From: Nonlabens spongiae
GTDB lineage: Bacteria > Bacteroidota > Bacteroidia > Flavobacteriales > Flavobacteriaceae
Length of the DNA: 64,000 nt
Reading direction: 5' to 3'
Assembly (NCBI RefSeq): GCF_002117125.1
Contig: NZ_CP019344.1
Span: 744,001-808,000, forward strand
The notes beneath the pieces were generated by a model. The model made no database searches. It saw only the letters and a program-made list of their open reading frames with translations, and was not told the origin of the DNA. Made by a program: the position numbers and the translations under genes. Positions within the stretch are counted from its first letter, which is position 1. Every line of letters starts with the position of its first letter. Below, piece by piece: positions 25,429-33,689 of this stretch.

Positions 25429-26616
25429 ATGCGCCCACTCTTACTAATACTTCTTTTATTCTATTTTGTCGCCTGTAAGCAGGAAGAAAAACCATCGTCT
25501 AGCATCGCAGTAAATGACAGCGAAAGTATCGAGACAACCGATAAGATCAGCACTCCCACTGACCTTGATGAGCTACAACTCCATGAAGATCCTGAGAACT
25601 ATAATATCGTTCCTGTAGTCAAGAATTTGAGCAATCCGTGGGGGATGGATTGGATGCCTTCTGGTGATCTGATTTTTACCGAGAAAGAAGGTAAAATGTT
25701 CCGTTTTGATGGTACGACTACCCATGAAATCAAGAATGTACCAGAAATTTATGTGCGTGGTCAGGGAGGTTTGCTCGATGTAATTTTACACCCAGATTTT
25801 GAAGATAACCAATTCATTTACATCTCTTATGCCAGCCAGCAAGGAGAAGGAAATGGTGGAAATACCGCTATCGCACGGGCAAAATTGATTAATGATGAGC
25901 TACAACAGCTTGAAGTGATTTATAAAGCAACTCCCAATACTAAAAAAGGACAGCATTTCGGCTCTCGATTTGCTTGGGGAAATGATGGTAAGCTCTACTT
26001 TTCCATTGGTGAAAGAGGTGCACGAGACGTGAATCCGCAAGATTTGAGTCGCGATGGCGGAAAAATTTACAGAATTAACGACGACGGCAGTATTCCCAAT
26101 GACAATCCTTTTATGGAACGTGAAGATGCGCTGCCTGCAATCTTTACTTATGGAAATAGGAATCCGCAGGGATTGTTGAAACATCCTAAAACTGGAGAAA
26201 TCATTGCGCATGAACATGGGCCTAAAGGTGGCGATGAGATCAACATTATCAAACCTGGCGTGAATTATGGCTGGCCAGTCATCAGTTATGGTGTGAATTA
26301 CAGCGGTACAAAATTTACAGATAAGGTTAAGCAAAAAGGAATGGCACAGCCTATGGCCTACTGGGATCCCAGTATCGCGCCCAGCGGTTTCGCGGTAATC
26401 GATAGCAACAAATATCCAGGCTGGAAAGGCAATTATCTCATAGGTTCTCTCAAGTTTTCATACGTTGAAATGCTAGAAACATCGGGTGATAAAGCTGTAA
26501 AAAGAACGAAACTAGCTGATGGTTTTGGTCGCATGCGCAACGTAAAAATGGGACCTGACGGTTTGATCTATCTGGGTGTTGAAGGCGATGGAATTTACAG
26601 ATTAGAGCCTAAATAA
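25429..26616 (+). CDS. PQQ-dependent sugar dehydrogenase (aldose dehydrogenase-like) lipoprotein
   Basis: The 395-residue protein has a lipobox (FYFVAC, C16) and a glucose/sorbosone dehydrogenase beta-propeller. NLSNPWGMDWMPSGDLIFTEKEGKM opens it, QGGLLDVILHPDF follows, then GDEINIIKPGVNYGWPVISYG and PSGFAVID. This resembles the soluble aldose dehydrogenase YliI type that uses PQQ to oxidise sugars in the periplasm. The next gene encodes a lipoprotein cytochrome c, a natural electron acceptor. No PQQ synthesis genes are in the window. Confidence 0.9.
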   Translation: MRPLLLILLLFYFVACKQEEKPSSSIAVNDSESIETTDKISTPTDLDELQLHEDPENYNIVPVVKNLSNPWGMDWMPSGDLIFTEKEGKMFRFDGTTTHEIKNVPEIYVRGQGGLLDVILHPDFEDNQFIYISYASQQGEGNGGNTAIARAKLINDELQQLEVIYKATPNTKKGQHFGSRFAWGNDGKLYFSIGERGARDVNPQDLSRDGGKIYRINDDGSIPNDNPFMEREDALPAIFTYGNRNPQGLLKHPKTGEIIAHEHGPKGGDEINIIKPGVNYGWPVISYGVNYSGTKFTDKVKQKGMAQPMAYWDPSIAPSGFAVIDSNKYPGWKGNYLIGSLKFSYVEMLETSGDKAVKRTKLADGFGRMRNVKMGPDGLIYLGVEGDGIYRLEPK

Positions 26617-26639
26617 ACGCACAGAATGGTAGACCAACT

Positions 26640-26647
26640 TACCTTTG
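26640..26647 (+). promoter_or_regulatory. Possible -7 box before the cytochrome gene
   Basis: TACCTTTG matches TAnnTTTG, 17 bp before the ATG. There is no -33 TTG, and read-through from the dehydrogenase gene is equally possible. Confidence 0.3.
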
Positions 26648-26663
26648 AATTTCAATTGAAGCT

Positions 26664-27104
26664 ATGAAAAAATTATTGATACCCGCATTACTAATTATTG
26701 TTGCTTGTGGCGGTAAAGAGAAAAAGGAAAAATTTACCATCAACAGAAAATCGGATACCGAAAACGTGCAGAAAACACCTTTACAACAGAGCGCGGAACG
26801 CGGTAAAGAAGTTTACAGTGAACTGTGTGTCACCTGTCATATGGCAAATGGCAAGGGCGTACCCGGCGCCTTCCCTCCTCTCAACCCTTCAGACTGGCTT
26901 ACTGAAAAACGCACTGAGAGCATTCACGCCGTTAAATATGGATTGAAAGGTAAAATCGTAGTCAACGGTCAAGAATACAATAACGTGATGTTGCCGCTAG
27001 GCCTCGACGATGAAGAAGTCGCTGATGTTATGAACTACACCATTCAAACTTGGAATGAGGGTGAGATGGTTACGGTTGAGGAGGTGAAAGCTGTGAAGAA
27101 GTAA
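26664..27104 (+). CDS. Lipoprotein cytochrome c
   Basis: The 146-residue class I cytochrome has a lipobox (IIVAC, C15) and heme site CVTCH (C55, C58, H59). GVPGAFPPL follows, and M109 in NNVMLPLG is the probable axial ligand. It is anchored in the envelope and likely accepts electrons from the PQQ-type dehydrogenase encoded 47 bp upstream, passing them to the respiratory chain. The pairing of PQQ dehydrogenase and small cytochrome c is common in Bacteroidota. Confidence 0.92.
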   Translation: MKKLLIPALLIIVACGGKEKKEKFTINRKSDTENVQKTPLQQSAERGKEVYSELCVTCHMANGKGVPGAFPPLNPSDWLTEKRTESIHAVKYGLKGKIVVNGQEYNNVMLPLGLDDEEVADVMNYTIQTWNEGEMVTVEEVKAVKK

Positions 27105-27157
27105 AAGTTTACATTATACCCATTCCTGAGTATTATCCAAATCGTTTATCATTAGAA

Positions 27158-27189
27158 TTGGTAACTTGAGCTCATTCTCATTAAATTTG
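27158..27189 (+). promoter_or_regulatory. Promoter of the 27218 lipoprotein gene
   Basis: TTG (27158-27160) and TAAATTTG (27182-27189) are 21 bp apart, a good fit to the Bacteroidota -33/-7 pattern. The expected start site is near 27196. Confidence 0.5.
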
Positions 27190-27217
27190 AAAATTAAATA
27201 AAAACCATCATTAAAAA

Positions 27218-28093
27218 ATGAACAAACTTTCTCTGATCATCGGATTATTTATTGGATCATTCTTTGTCGGCTGTACTTCTGACGATAATAATAGTGTCAT
27301 AGATGATCCTCAAGAACCACTTAAACAACTTGTAAGAATTGAATCTACAGAGTCTTCTAATGGCATGACCTCTGCTGAGATCAACAGATATTTTGAAGAT
27401 GGAAAACTGAAGGTCGATAGTATTTGGAATGCAAATGGTGATTTTCAAAGCAAAAGAAATTATACTTATAATTCCGATGGTGTAATCATCAGCGAAATTT
27501 TTGAAAACGAGGAATCAGGACTTACTGCAATTTGGAATTACACTTATGACGGACAGGGACGAGTGCAATCATCAAGTTTTATTGAAAGTGAACCTGGCTT
27601 TCCTGACTTTGAACGAAATTTTGAATACAGTTATATCTCAAATACCCTAGTGGAAGCAAGAAATACTGAAAGTGGTGATATCACTCAGTTCAACTTTTCA
27701 TCTGAAGGTTTACTGTTATCACGTCGAAATACCGAATTTTCTTATAAGGATAACAATGATATTGAAACCATAAACTACGGAGGTGTGGATAATGAAGTTG
27801 TGACTGTAAACTACTTGTCGGTTCCTGTAAATGGTGGATTCTCTAGGCTGGATAAGTTCTACGAGGGCAACATAATGAATTTTCTCATCGATGCAGGAGA
27901 AATACCCTATGCCGGCGAATCATATTTTGGAGCAAGAAACCTTATTACCTCTCGCGTTCATGAACGTAATGGTTTTACGTCACGCGTAGAATATCAGCAT
28001 ACACTTGATGGTGATGGGTATTTAATTGAAGAAGTTCAAACTTCTGTTGATTATGACGGAGATATCTATTCTTCAGAATATTTCTACGAGTAA
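27218..28093 (+). CDS. Lipoprotein with YD-like repeats, unknown function
   Basis: The 291-residue protein has a lipobox (GSFFVGC) followed by an acidic spacer. It then repeats motifs of the type NYTYNSDGVIISE, NYTYDGQGRVQSS and FEYSYISNTLVEA, resembling RHS/YD-type or DUF4595-like beta repeats. It is probably surface-exposed. It has its own promoter and stands as a single gene before the convergent gldG. A specific family is not assigned. Confidence 0.75.
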   Translation: MNKLSLIIGLFIGSFFVGCTSDDNNSVIDDPQEPLKQLVRIESTESSNGMTSAEINRYFEDGKLKVDSIWNANGDFQSKRNYTYNSDGVIISEIFENEESGLTAIWNYTYDGQGRVQSSSFIESEPGFPDFERNFEYSYISNTLVEARNTESGDITQFNFSSEGLLLSRRNTEFSYKDNNDIETINYGGVDNEVVTVNYLSVPVNGGFSRLDKFYEGNIMNFLIDAGEIPYAGESYFGARNLITSRVHERNGFTSRVEYQHTLDGDGYLIEEVQTSVDYDGDIYSSEYFYE

Positions 28094-28114
28094 AGCTTCA
28101 CTAGAACGGAGTTA

Positions 28115-29806
28115 CTAAGTGTACCTCCGCTTTCGCGAAAGCGTAAACAGCAAACCAAATATTCCTAAAACAACAAGTGGTAAAACAATGTTGATCATTT
28201 GCCATTTAAAACGCTCATCATAAGCTTTTTGAGTGTTGAGAAAGGGTATTTTGATGTCTTTGTTGCGCAAATCAATGATGCCACTATCATCGAGCAAATA
28301 ATTCACGCTGTTCATCATGAATTCTTTATTTCCGTAAAAAACACCAGTTTTGCGATCATAACCCAAATCTTGGGGTTGCCCACGATCCACCTGATTTTTC
28401 ATTACGTCTCCATCGGCGATGAGCAATAATGCGCTCTCTGCGCTCTGATCTTTGTGTGATGGCGTGTCAAAAGGTTTGACACGATTCTTGTAAGCGCTGG
28501 TGAGAGCACCTTCTGTAAGTACTGCAAGAGGTTGTGATGAAGCCGTAAACTCCGACCGGTCTGGCTGCTGTTCAATTTCAGCAAGTGAAACTACCGCAGG
28601 TAAAGTGACGATCTGTGTATTTTGTGACGAAGCGAGTAAAACGGTCTTAGGATTAGGTGTTTTGAGCGTATCGATGGAACCGGTGTACTCAAACTTGACA
28701 TCTTCAATATTTTTAGTGATCGTGTTTTCCTTGTCAGATAATGGATTCCCTTTTGAAATAGGGTAATAAGGCCACGGAAAAGCTTGATATTGCGTATTTC
28801 TCCCCTGACCTGCCGCAAGCGCAATAGGTCCAAAATTCAGGTCCTTAATCAATCCAGAATTCAAACGCAATCCATAGCGGAAAAGCATCTCGTCGATTTC
28901 AAGATCTCTGGGAATGGGGTAAGCGATGGCCTGCTCATTAGAAAGGCTATCATTTTCCATGACAATGGGATCTACCGCCATGATCATTTTACCGCCGTTC
29001 ATGAGGTACTGATCGAGAATGTATTTCTTAGTTTCTGAAAAGGCTATGGTAGGTTTTGGCTCGATCACCAGGTCGTATTTTTTTAGCTCTTCTAGCACCT
29101 CGACAGGCGAGATACTGTCATTGCGTGTCACAAACTCCACTCCGAAGGGCGCTGCTTTATAATATTCTTGAATACTCGCAAGGAAGTCGGCAATTTTAAT
29201 ATTGCTCAACTCGCCGCTGTCGCGCATGATGGCGATTTTCTTGTTTTTGGGCTGGCTTACCTTTCTCAAGCCGTCCATCAGTTGGTATTCGAGTTGCTGG
29301 ATGCTGCTATTCACACGCTCTTCAGTAGAGGCACGTGCCACAGATTTAAGTAAAGGCACGGCTGTGCGAGCTCCATCATAAAGAATGATAGCATAAGGAA
29401 AAACCACCACATTTGTTCTTTTCACATTATCCATGATGGTCGCCATAGCAGGTTTCACGCCGTTTTTACCCAATTGTTCCACCACTTGTGCGCGCTCGTT
29501 ATCGTCTAATCCCTCAACGGGATTGATAAAGTTGAACTTCAAGTTAGGATGAACAGCAGCAAGTTCCTCCAGGGTTTGCTGGGTTTCTTGTTGGAGTTTT
29601 CTAAATTCTGCCGGTAAATCTCCTGCTAGAAATACATCAACGATGATGGGTAAAGGAGCATTTTCCAATAATTCCAAACTCTGATCAGACAGAGTGTAAC
29701 GACCGTCGCTCGTCATATCAAATCGCTCAAAAACAGCGCTTGAAATCCAGTTCACGGCGATGAGAACGATCAGTAACAGAGCTATATTTTTTACATATCT
29801 ACCCAT
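28115..29806 (-). CDS. gldG: Gliding motility ABC transporter component GldG
   Basis: The 563-residue protein has an N-terminal membrane helix (VKNIALLLIVLIAVNWISS). The ABC-type auxiliary domain follows (RYTLSDQSLELLENAPLPIIVDVFLAGDLPAEFRKLQQET). A C-terminal helix ends LFTLSRKRRYT. GldA, GldF and GldG form an ABC transporter required for gliding in Flavobacterium johnsoniae, although some gliders lack it. It lies 1 bp after gldF ends, in one operon; gldA is not in the window. The iterated palindrome forms the last codons (LSRKR). Confidence 0.93.
   Translation of the reverse strand: MGRYVKNIALLLIVLIAVNWISSAVFERFDMTSDGRYTLSDQSLELLENAPLPIIVDVFLAGDLPAEFRKLQQETQQTLEELAAVHPNLKFNFINPVEGLDDNERAQVVEQLGKNGVKPAMATIMDNVKRTNVVVFPYAIILYDGARTAVPLLKSVARASTEERVNSSIQQLEYQLMDGLRKVSQPKNKKIAIMRDSGELSNIKIADFLASIQEYYKAAPFGVEFVTRNDSISPVEVLEELKKYDLVIEPKPTIAFSETKKYILDQYLMNGGKMIMAVDPIVMENDSLSNEQAIAYPIPRDLEIDEMLFRYGLRLNSGLIKDLNFGPIALAAGQGRNTQYQAFPWPYYPISKGNPLSDKENTITKNIEDVKFEYTGSIDTLKTPNPKTVLLASSQNTQIVTLPAVVSLAEIEQQPDRSEFTASSQPLAVLTEGALTSAYKNRVKPFDTPSHKDQSAESALLLIADGDVMKNQVDRGQPQDLGYDRKTGVFYGNKEFMMNSVNYLLDDSGIIDLRNKDIKIPFLNTQKAYDERFKWQMINIVLPLVVLGIFGLLFTLSRKRRYT
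28128..28143. repeat. CGCTTTCGCGAAAGCG palindrome, copy 7
   Basis: Perfect copy in the last codons of gldG, read as LSRKR. Confidence 0.95.
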
Positions 29807-29807
29807 T

Positions 29808-30536
29808 TTATTTACGATCGAGGATTTGTTTTAGTGATATTTCGCTTAAAGCGAAAAAGAACACGGCAATACTTATGAAATAGATTAAATCTCGAGTGTC
29901 CAGCACACCACGAGCAATGCTTTCAAAATGATATTTGAGACCAATTTTTTCAATAAACAAAGCGTCAGGAAACAAAGTTGCAGCCGATTCAAAGCCAAAA
30001 TAGAACAAAAAGGAAACAACTGCGGCGAGTAAAAAAGCTACAATTTGATTTGAAGTAACTGTTGAGGCAAATACCCCTATAGACGTGTAAGTCAAAGCGA
30101 TAAAAACCAAACCGAGATAACTTCCAAATGTACTGCCGTAATCCAAGTTATAGATTTCCTCACCCAGCTGACCAATGGAAAAAATGTAAATCAACGTGGG
30201 CAAAAGTGCCAAGATCATTAAAGCTACAGCTGCCAAATACTTACCAAGTAGAAGTTTTCTCAAACTCAGTGGTCGGGTAACCAAGAGTTCCAGAGTTCCT
30301 AGATCCCGCTCGTTGGTCAAGCTGCGCATGGTTATCGCTGGGATTAAAAATATAAACAGCCAGGGAACGATGAGAAAAAAGGGTGTAAGATCAGCAAAAC
30401 CATAATCCAGAATGTTGAAATCGCCTTCAAATACAAAGACAAACAATCCCGACAATAACAGAAATAGAGCAATGACAAGATAACCCGTCAAACCAGAGAA
30501 AAAGCTATTAAATTCCTTGAGAAAGATGGCTCTCAT
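29808..30536 (-). CDS. gldF: Gliding motility ABC transporter permease GldF
   Basis: The 242-residue permease has six membrane helices and opens with AIFLKEFNSFFSGLTGYLVIALF. It has the ABC-2 motif RSLTNERDLGTLELLVTRPLSLRKLLLGKYLA, which contacts the ATPase GldA. It is adjacent to gldG, as in F. johnsoniae. Its start overlaps the end of the upstream monooxygenase-like gene by 4 bp. The text TTCGCTTAAAGCGAA near 29850 is a near-palindrome also found at 37608. Confidence 0.93.
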   Translation of the reverse strand: MRAIFLKEFNSFFSGLTGYLVIALFLLLSGLFVFVFEGDFNILDYGFADLTPFFLIVPWLFIFLIPAITMRSLTNERDLGTLELLVTRPLSLRKLLLGKYLAAVALMILALLPTLIYIFSIGQLGEEIYNLDYGSTFGSYLGLVFIALTYTSIGVFASTVTSNQIVAFLLAAVVSFLFYFGFESAATLFPDALFIEKIGLKYHFESIARGVLDTRDLIYFISIAVFFFALSEISLKQILDRK

Positions 30537-30829
30537 AACAGGCTGTGCACTTTTGAAAGTGAATGAGCTACGGGTTTTTGATCAAACATGGCTTTAGTTC
30601 TAGGCCATATTTCCTTGAATGTTTCTGAATGGCGGTAAGCTTCAAGAGCAGCCTCGTCTTTCCAATAGCTATACGTATAAAATCTCTGTTTATCTTGTTT
30701 ATCTTGATACAATTCAAGGAGTTGGCAGCCAGGTTGATTGCGTATTTTCTCTTTTATCTCATCAAACATTTGTTCAAAGGCTTCTATATGTTCCTTCTCA
30801 AAATGCATTTGTACAACTCTTACAATCAT
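30533..30829 (-). CDS. ABM-domain (antibiotic biosynthesis monooxygenase-like) protein
   Basis: The 98-residue dimeric ferredoxin-like fold is suggested by MIVRVVQMHFEKEHIEAFEQMFDE and YTYSYWKDEAALEAYRHSETFKEIW. Members act as quinol or heme-like monooxygenases or have no known activity. It overlaps both neighbours by 4 bp (30826-30829 and 30533-30536), so it is part of one operon with the SAM hydroxide adenosyltransferase and gldF/gldG. No substrate can be inferred. Confidence 0.85.
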   Translation of the reverse strand: MIVRVVQMHFEKEHIEAFEQMFDEIKEKIRNQPGCQLLELYQDKQDKQRFYTYSYWKDEAALEAYRHSETFKEIWPRTKAMFDQKPVAHSLSKVHSLL

Positions 30830-31662
30830 ATGCGTTCAAAGTTAATGATCACGGGCGTATCTATACGCAAACCGAAAAGGCTGCTTGCACTTCCTACCGT
30901 AAGCGGATTAGACTTATAAGTCGCTATCTCAATGTAGCCTGCACTATTGAAAATACACAAGCCCTTACCATCTACATCCCTGTGCTCTTCATTCACATCA
31001 AAATTTACGATGTCAGAATAACGCTCATGTATTTTTTTATAACGTTCACTTCTAGCAGATAGTTCAAAGGCACGCCCCTTCCCTATTTTTTCAAAAATTT
31101 CTCGGGTAATATTTGTAACGCTATTACCGTAGTTATCTATATAGATCACCTGACCGTGAATATAGAGATGCTGGTCTGATACTTGGGGGAATATCCCGGC
31201 GATGCGCTGCAAATAAGTCACCGGTTTACCGATCACTTCTAGCGTTCCACCTCTGGCGATGTGACAGGCCGTTTGCACAAAAGCATCGAGCATGGTAAAG
31301 TTGGATTCAATGCGGTCATGAATGTTGATCTCTACCATTTTCTCTGGACGCAACTTGTTCATAATCAAACACAGTACCCCATTATCAGCACAGATAAAAT
31401 AATGTCCATTGAGCAGCACCGCCACATGCCGATTCTCAGGAGTATGCTCAGCGTCCACACCTATGATGTGGATGGTACCTTCTGGAAATGTGATGTAACT
31501 GTTTTGGATGATATAAGCCGCTTCAGCGATGTGAAACGGAGTAATGAAATGTGAGATATCCACCACATTCACATTAGGCAATTGCTTGAAAATAGCACCC
31601 TTTACCGCACCTACATAAGGATCTTTAAGACCGTAATCTGTAGTGAGTGTAATTATTGCCAT
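30826..31662 (-). CDS. SAM hydroxide adenosyltransferase (DUF62 family)
   Basis: The 278-residue protein has the DUF62 signature: TLTTDYGLKDPYVGAVKGAI at the start, DISHFITPFHIAEAAYIIQNSY, and GVDAEHTPENRH. A C-terminal beta-barrel domain includes YIDNYGNSVTNI. The family hydrolyses S-adenosylmethionine to adenosine and methionine and is related to fluorinase and chlorinase. The operon continues with the ABM protein and gldF/gldG, an arrangement common in flavobacteria. It is divergent from phoH. Confidence 0.9.
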   Translation of the reverse strand: MAIITLTTDYGLKDPYVGAVKGAIFKQLPNVNVVDISHFITPFHIAEAAYIIQNSYITFPEGTIHIIGVDAEHTPENRHVAVLLNGHYFICADNGVLCLIMNKLRPEKMVEINIHDRIESNFTMLDAFVQTACHIARGGTLEVIGKPVTYLQRIAGIFPQVSDQHLYIHGQVIYIDNYGNSVTNITREIFEKIGKGRAFELSARSERYKKIHERYSDIVNFDVNEEHRDVDGKGLCIFNSAGYIEIATYKSNPLTVGSASSLFGLRIDTPVIINFERI

Positions 31663-31763
31663 ATACTGTAAACTACCGTTGTTGATTAATTGATGGTTAA
31701 ATCTTTAGTTGCGCTGCTCGTGAATGAAGTTTTTTCTTAATTTCATACGGTACAAACGCTTAA

Positions 31764-31771
31764 CAAAACTA
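31764..31771 (-). promoter_or_regulatory. Possible -7 box for the DUF62-gldFG operon
   Basis: TAGTTTTG is present on the minus strand, about 100 bp before the start at 31662. The -33 element is not seen. Confidence 0.3.
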
Positions 31772-31810
31772 TAAAATAAACCACGCATACACTCACATAA
31801 ATCATCGCTT

Positions 31811-32761
31811 TTGAACGAACTTATCATAGACCTTTCCGAGACCAATCCAAGTGAATTTTTTGGAGTTAAAAATTCAAACCTAGCCTTTCTCAAACAACAC
31901 TTTCCTAAATTAAAAATTGTCGCTCGTGGCAGCACTATGAAGGTGTATGGTGATGAAGAACAGCTGGAGGAATTTGATAAACGCATCGAGATGATGTTGG
32001 GGCATTTTGGCAAGTACAATCAGATGGATGTGAACATTATGGAGCGTTTATTAACTACCGATACCAGCGAAGATTACGCTTCAAACGATGCTGACGATAT
32101 TCTGGTTCATGGAAACCACGGTTTGCGCATACGTCCCAAGACGCCTAACCAGCGTAAACTCGTCAAGCTATGTAAGGAAAACGATATGGTATTTGCCATA
32201 GGCCCTGCGGGAACCGGTAAAACCTACATAGGTGTCGCTCTTGCCGTTAAGGCGCTGAAGGAAAAGCAGGTAAAAAGAGTTATTATAACCCGCCCAGCCG
32301 TTGAAGCAGGGGAAAATCTAGGTTTTTTGCCAGGTGATCTCAAAGAAAAGCTGGATCCATACATGCAACCTATATACGATGCATTACGCGACATGATCCC
32401 AGCAGAAAAGCTGGCTGGTCTCGTAGAAAAAGGCGTGATTCAAATCGCTCCACTCGCGTTCATGCGCGGTCGCACGCTGGATAATGCCTATGTAATTCTT
32501 GATGAGTCCCAAAACACCACCCACGCACAAATGAAGATGTTCCTGACGCGTATGGGTAAAAATGCCAAGTTCTTTATCACGGGTGATCCAGGTCAGATCG
32601 ACCTTCCTCGTCGTGTGACCTCTGGACTTAAAGAAGCTTTACTGATTCTCAAGGATATCAAAGGTGTAGGCATGATGTATCTGGATGATAAAGATGTGGT
32701 GCGCCACAGACTTGTGAAAAAAGTCATTGCAGCTTATAAAGATATTGAGAATAGGAATTGA
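31811..32761 (+). CDS. PhoH-like ATPase
   Basis: The 316-residue protein starts with TTG (LNELIIDLSE), as other flavobacterial PhoH annotations do; no suitable ATG precedes it. An N-terminal KH-like region comes first. Walker A GPAGTGKT follows at 131-138 and Walker B VILDE at 228-232. FITGDPGQIDLP is the sensor region. PhoH/PhoL proteins are linked to RNA and ribosome metabolism, often next to ybeY. It stands alone here. Confidence 0.92.
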   Translation: MNELIIDLSETNPSEFFGVKNSNLAFLKQHFPKLKIVARGSTMKVYGDEEQLEEFDKRIEMMLGHFGKYNQMDVNIMERLLTTDTSEDYASNDADDILVHGNHGLRIRPKTPNQRKLVKLCKENDMVFAIGPAGTGKTYIGVALAVKALKEKQVKRVIITRPAVEAGENLGFLPGDLKEKLDPYMQPIYDALRDMIPAEKLAGLVEKGVIQIAPLAFMRGRTLDNAYVILDESQNTTHAQMKMFLTRMGKNAKFFITGDPGQIDLPRRVTSGLKEALLILKDIKGVGMMYLDDKDVVRHRLVKKVIAAYKDIENRN

Positions 32762-32775
32762 TTAGTTTCATGTTA

Positions 32776-32791
32776 CGCTTTCGCGAAAGCG
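32776..32791. repeat. CGCTTTCGCGAAAGCG palindrome, copy 8
   Basis: Perfect intergenic copy 14 bp after phoH, between convergent genes. Confidence 0.95.
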
Positions 32792-32838
32792 AGACATTTA
32801 CTATTTACAAACGTCTATTAAACTTTGGGATAAAGAGA

Positions 32839-33681
32839 TCAGCTTTTGATTAAGGCTGACTCAATTTCTGAAGTGCATTCACCATTTTCATCGCTTTGAA
32901 TATTTCTTATAACACAGTCATAAAACAACTTGCTTTGCTTGTTTGGTGTGATTTCCTTCATATTTCTCAGTTCCTCTAAATATAATTCTTGAGATACTTT
33001 TGATGCAAATCTGGATGCAAGGACGGAAATACCAGGTTTTTTCAAAATGGAGTGCCTTAAAGTTTTTAAAGAGTCGTAGGCTTTCTCAAACTTGCCGTTT
33101 GCGTAAAGTTGCTTAGCTCCTTGAATAATATTCATACTTTCATATTGAAGCATTTGGTTTGAGGTGCTTTCATCCTGAACCGACTTAAAAATATCCTTGA
33201 AAATTTGACCATGACTAAAACCTTGTTCAAGGCTATAAAAATTTACGATTTTGAAACGGTCGTTCATATCTTTTTCAATATACAACACGACAAAATCTGA
33301 GACCATATCGTCCTCTGTATTTTGAATTTGATAGTTTGCTCTGTAGGTGTCACCTTGCTTATGAACATCAAATAAAATCATCTCAAGACCGAATTGATCT
33401 AAATGCTCCATAAAACTATAGGTTGCCGTTTCAAACTCTCCTCTCAAGAAAGTATACACATACTGCCGCTCCATTTTAGGAATATCATAAAACTCCTTTC
33501 CTAATCTCATGGCCAATCGTGTAGGACTAAAAAGGTTCAGAATATTCTTTGAGTAATAACTATTGTAGTCTTTTTCAGCAGTTTTTGCGATGTCAATTAC
33601 CTCAGAGAGTTCTTTTTCATCATCAGCCGTTCCACAGGAAATAATCAGTAAAATGAATAATAGGGAGTAAAATTTGCGCAT
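32839..33681 (-). CDS. Lipoprotein of unknown function
   Basis: I start at the second Met (MRKFYSLLFILLIISC); the ORF can begin two codons earlier at 33687. The lipobox is IISC. The body of about 260 residues is mixed alpha/beta, with a central DFVVLYIEKDMNDRFKIVNFYSLEQ similar to NTF2/DUF4019-like segments and a helical C-terminus. It follows the MoxR-like ATPase gene by only a few bases, so co-transcription is likely. The usual vWA partner of such ATPases is not present here. Confidence 0.72.
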   Translation of the reverse strand: MRKFYSLLFILLIISCGTADDEKELSEVIDIAKTAEKDYNSYYSKNILNLFSPTRLAMRLGKEFYDIPKMERQYVYTFLRGEFETATYSFMEHLDQFGLEMILFDVHKQGDTYRANYQIQNTEDDMVSDFVVLYIEKDMNDRFKIVNFYSLEQGFSHGQIFKDIFKSVQDESTSNQMLQYESMNIIQGAKQLYANGKFEKAYDSLKTLRHSILKKPGISVLASRFASKVSQELYLEELRNMKEITPNKQSKLFYDCVIRNIQSDENGECTSEIESALIKS

Positions 33682-33689
33682 ATGCAAAT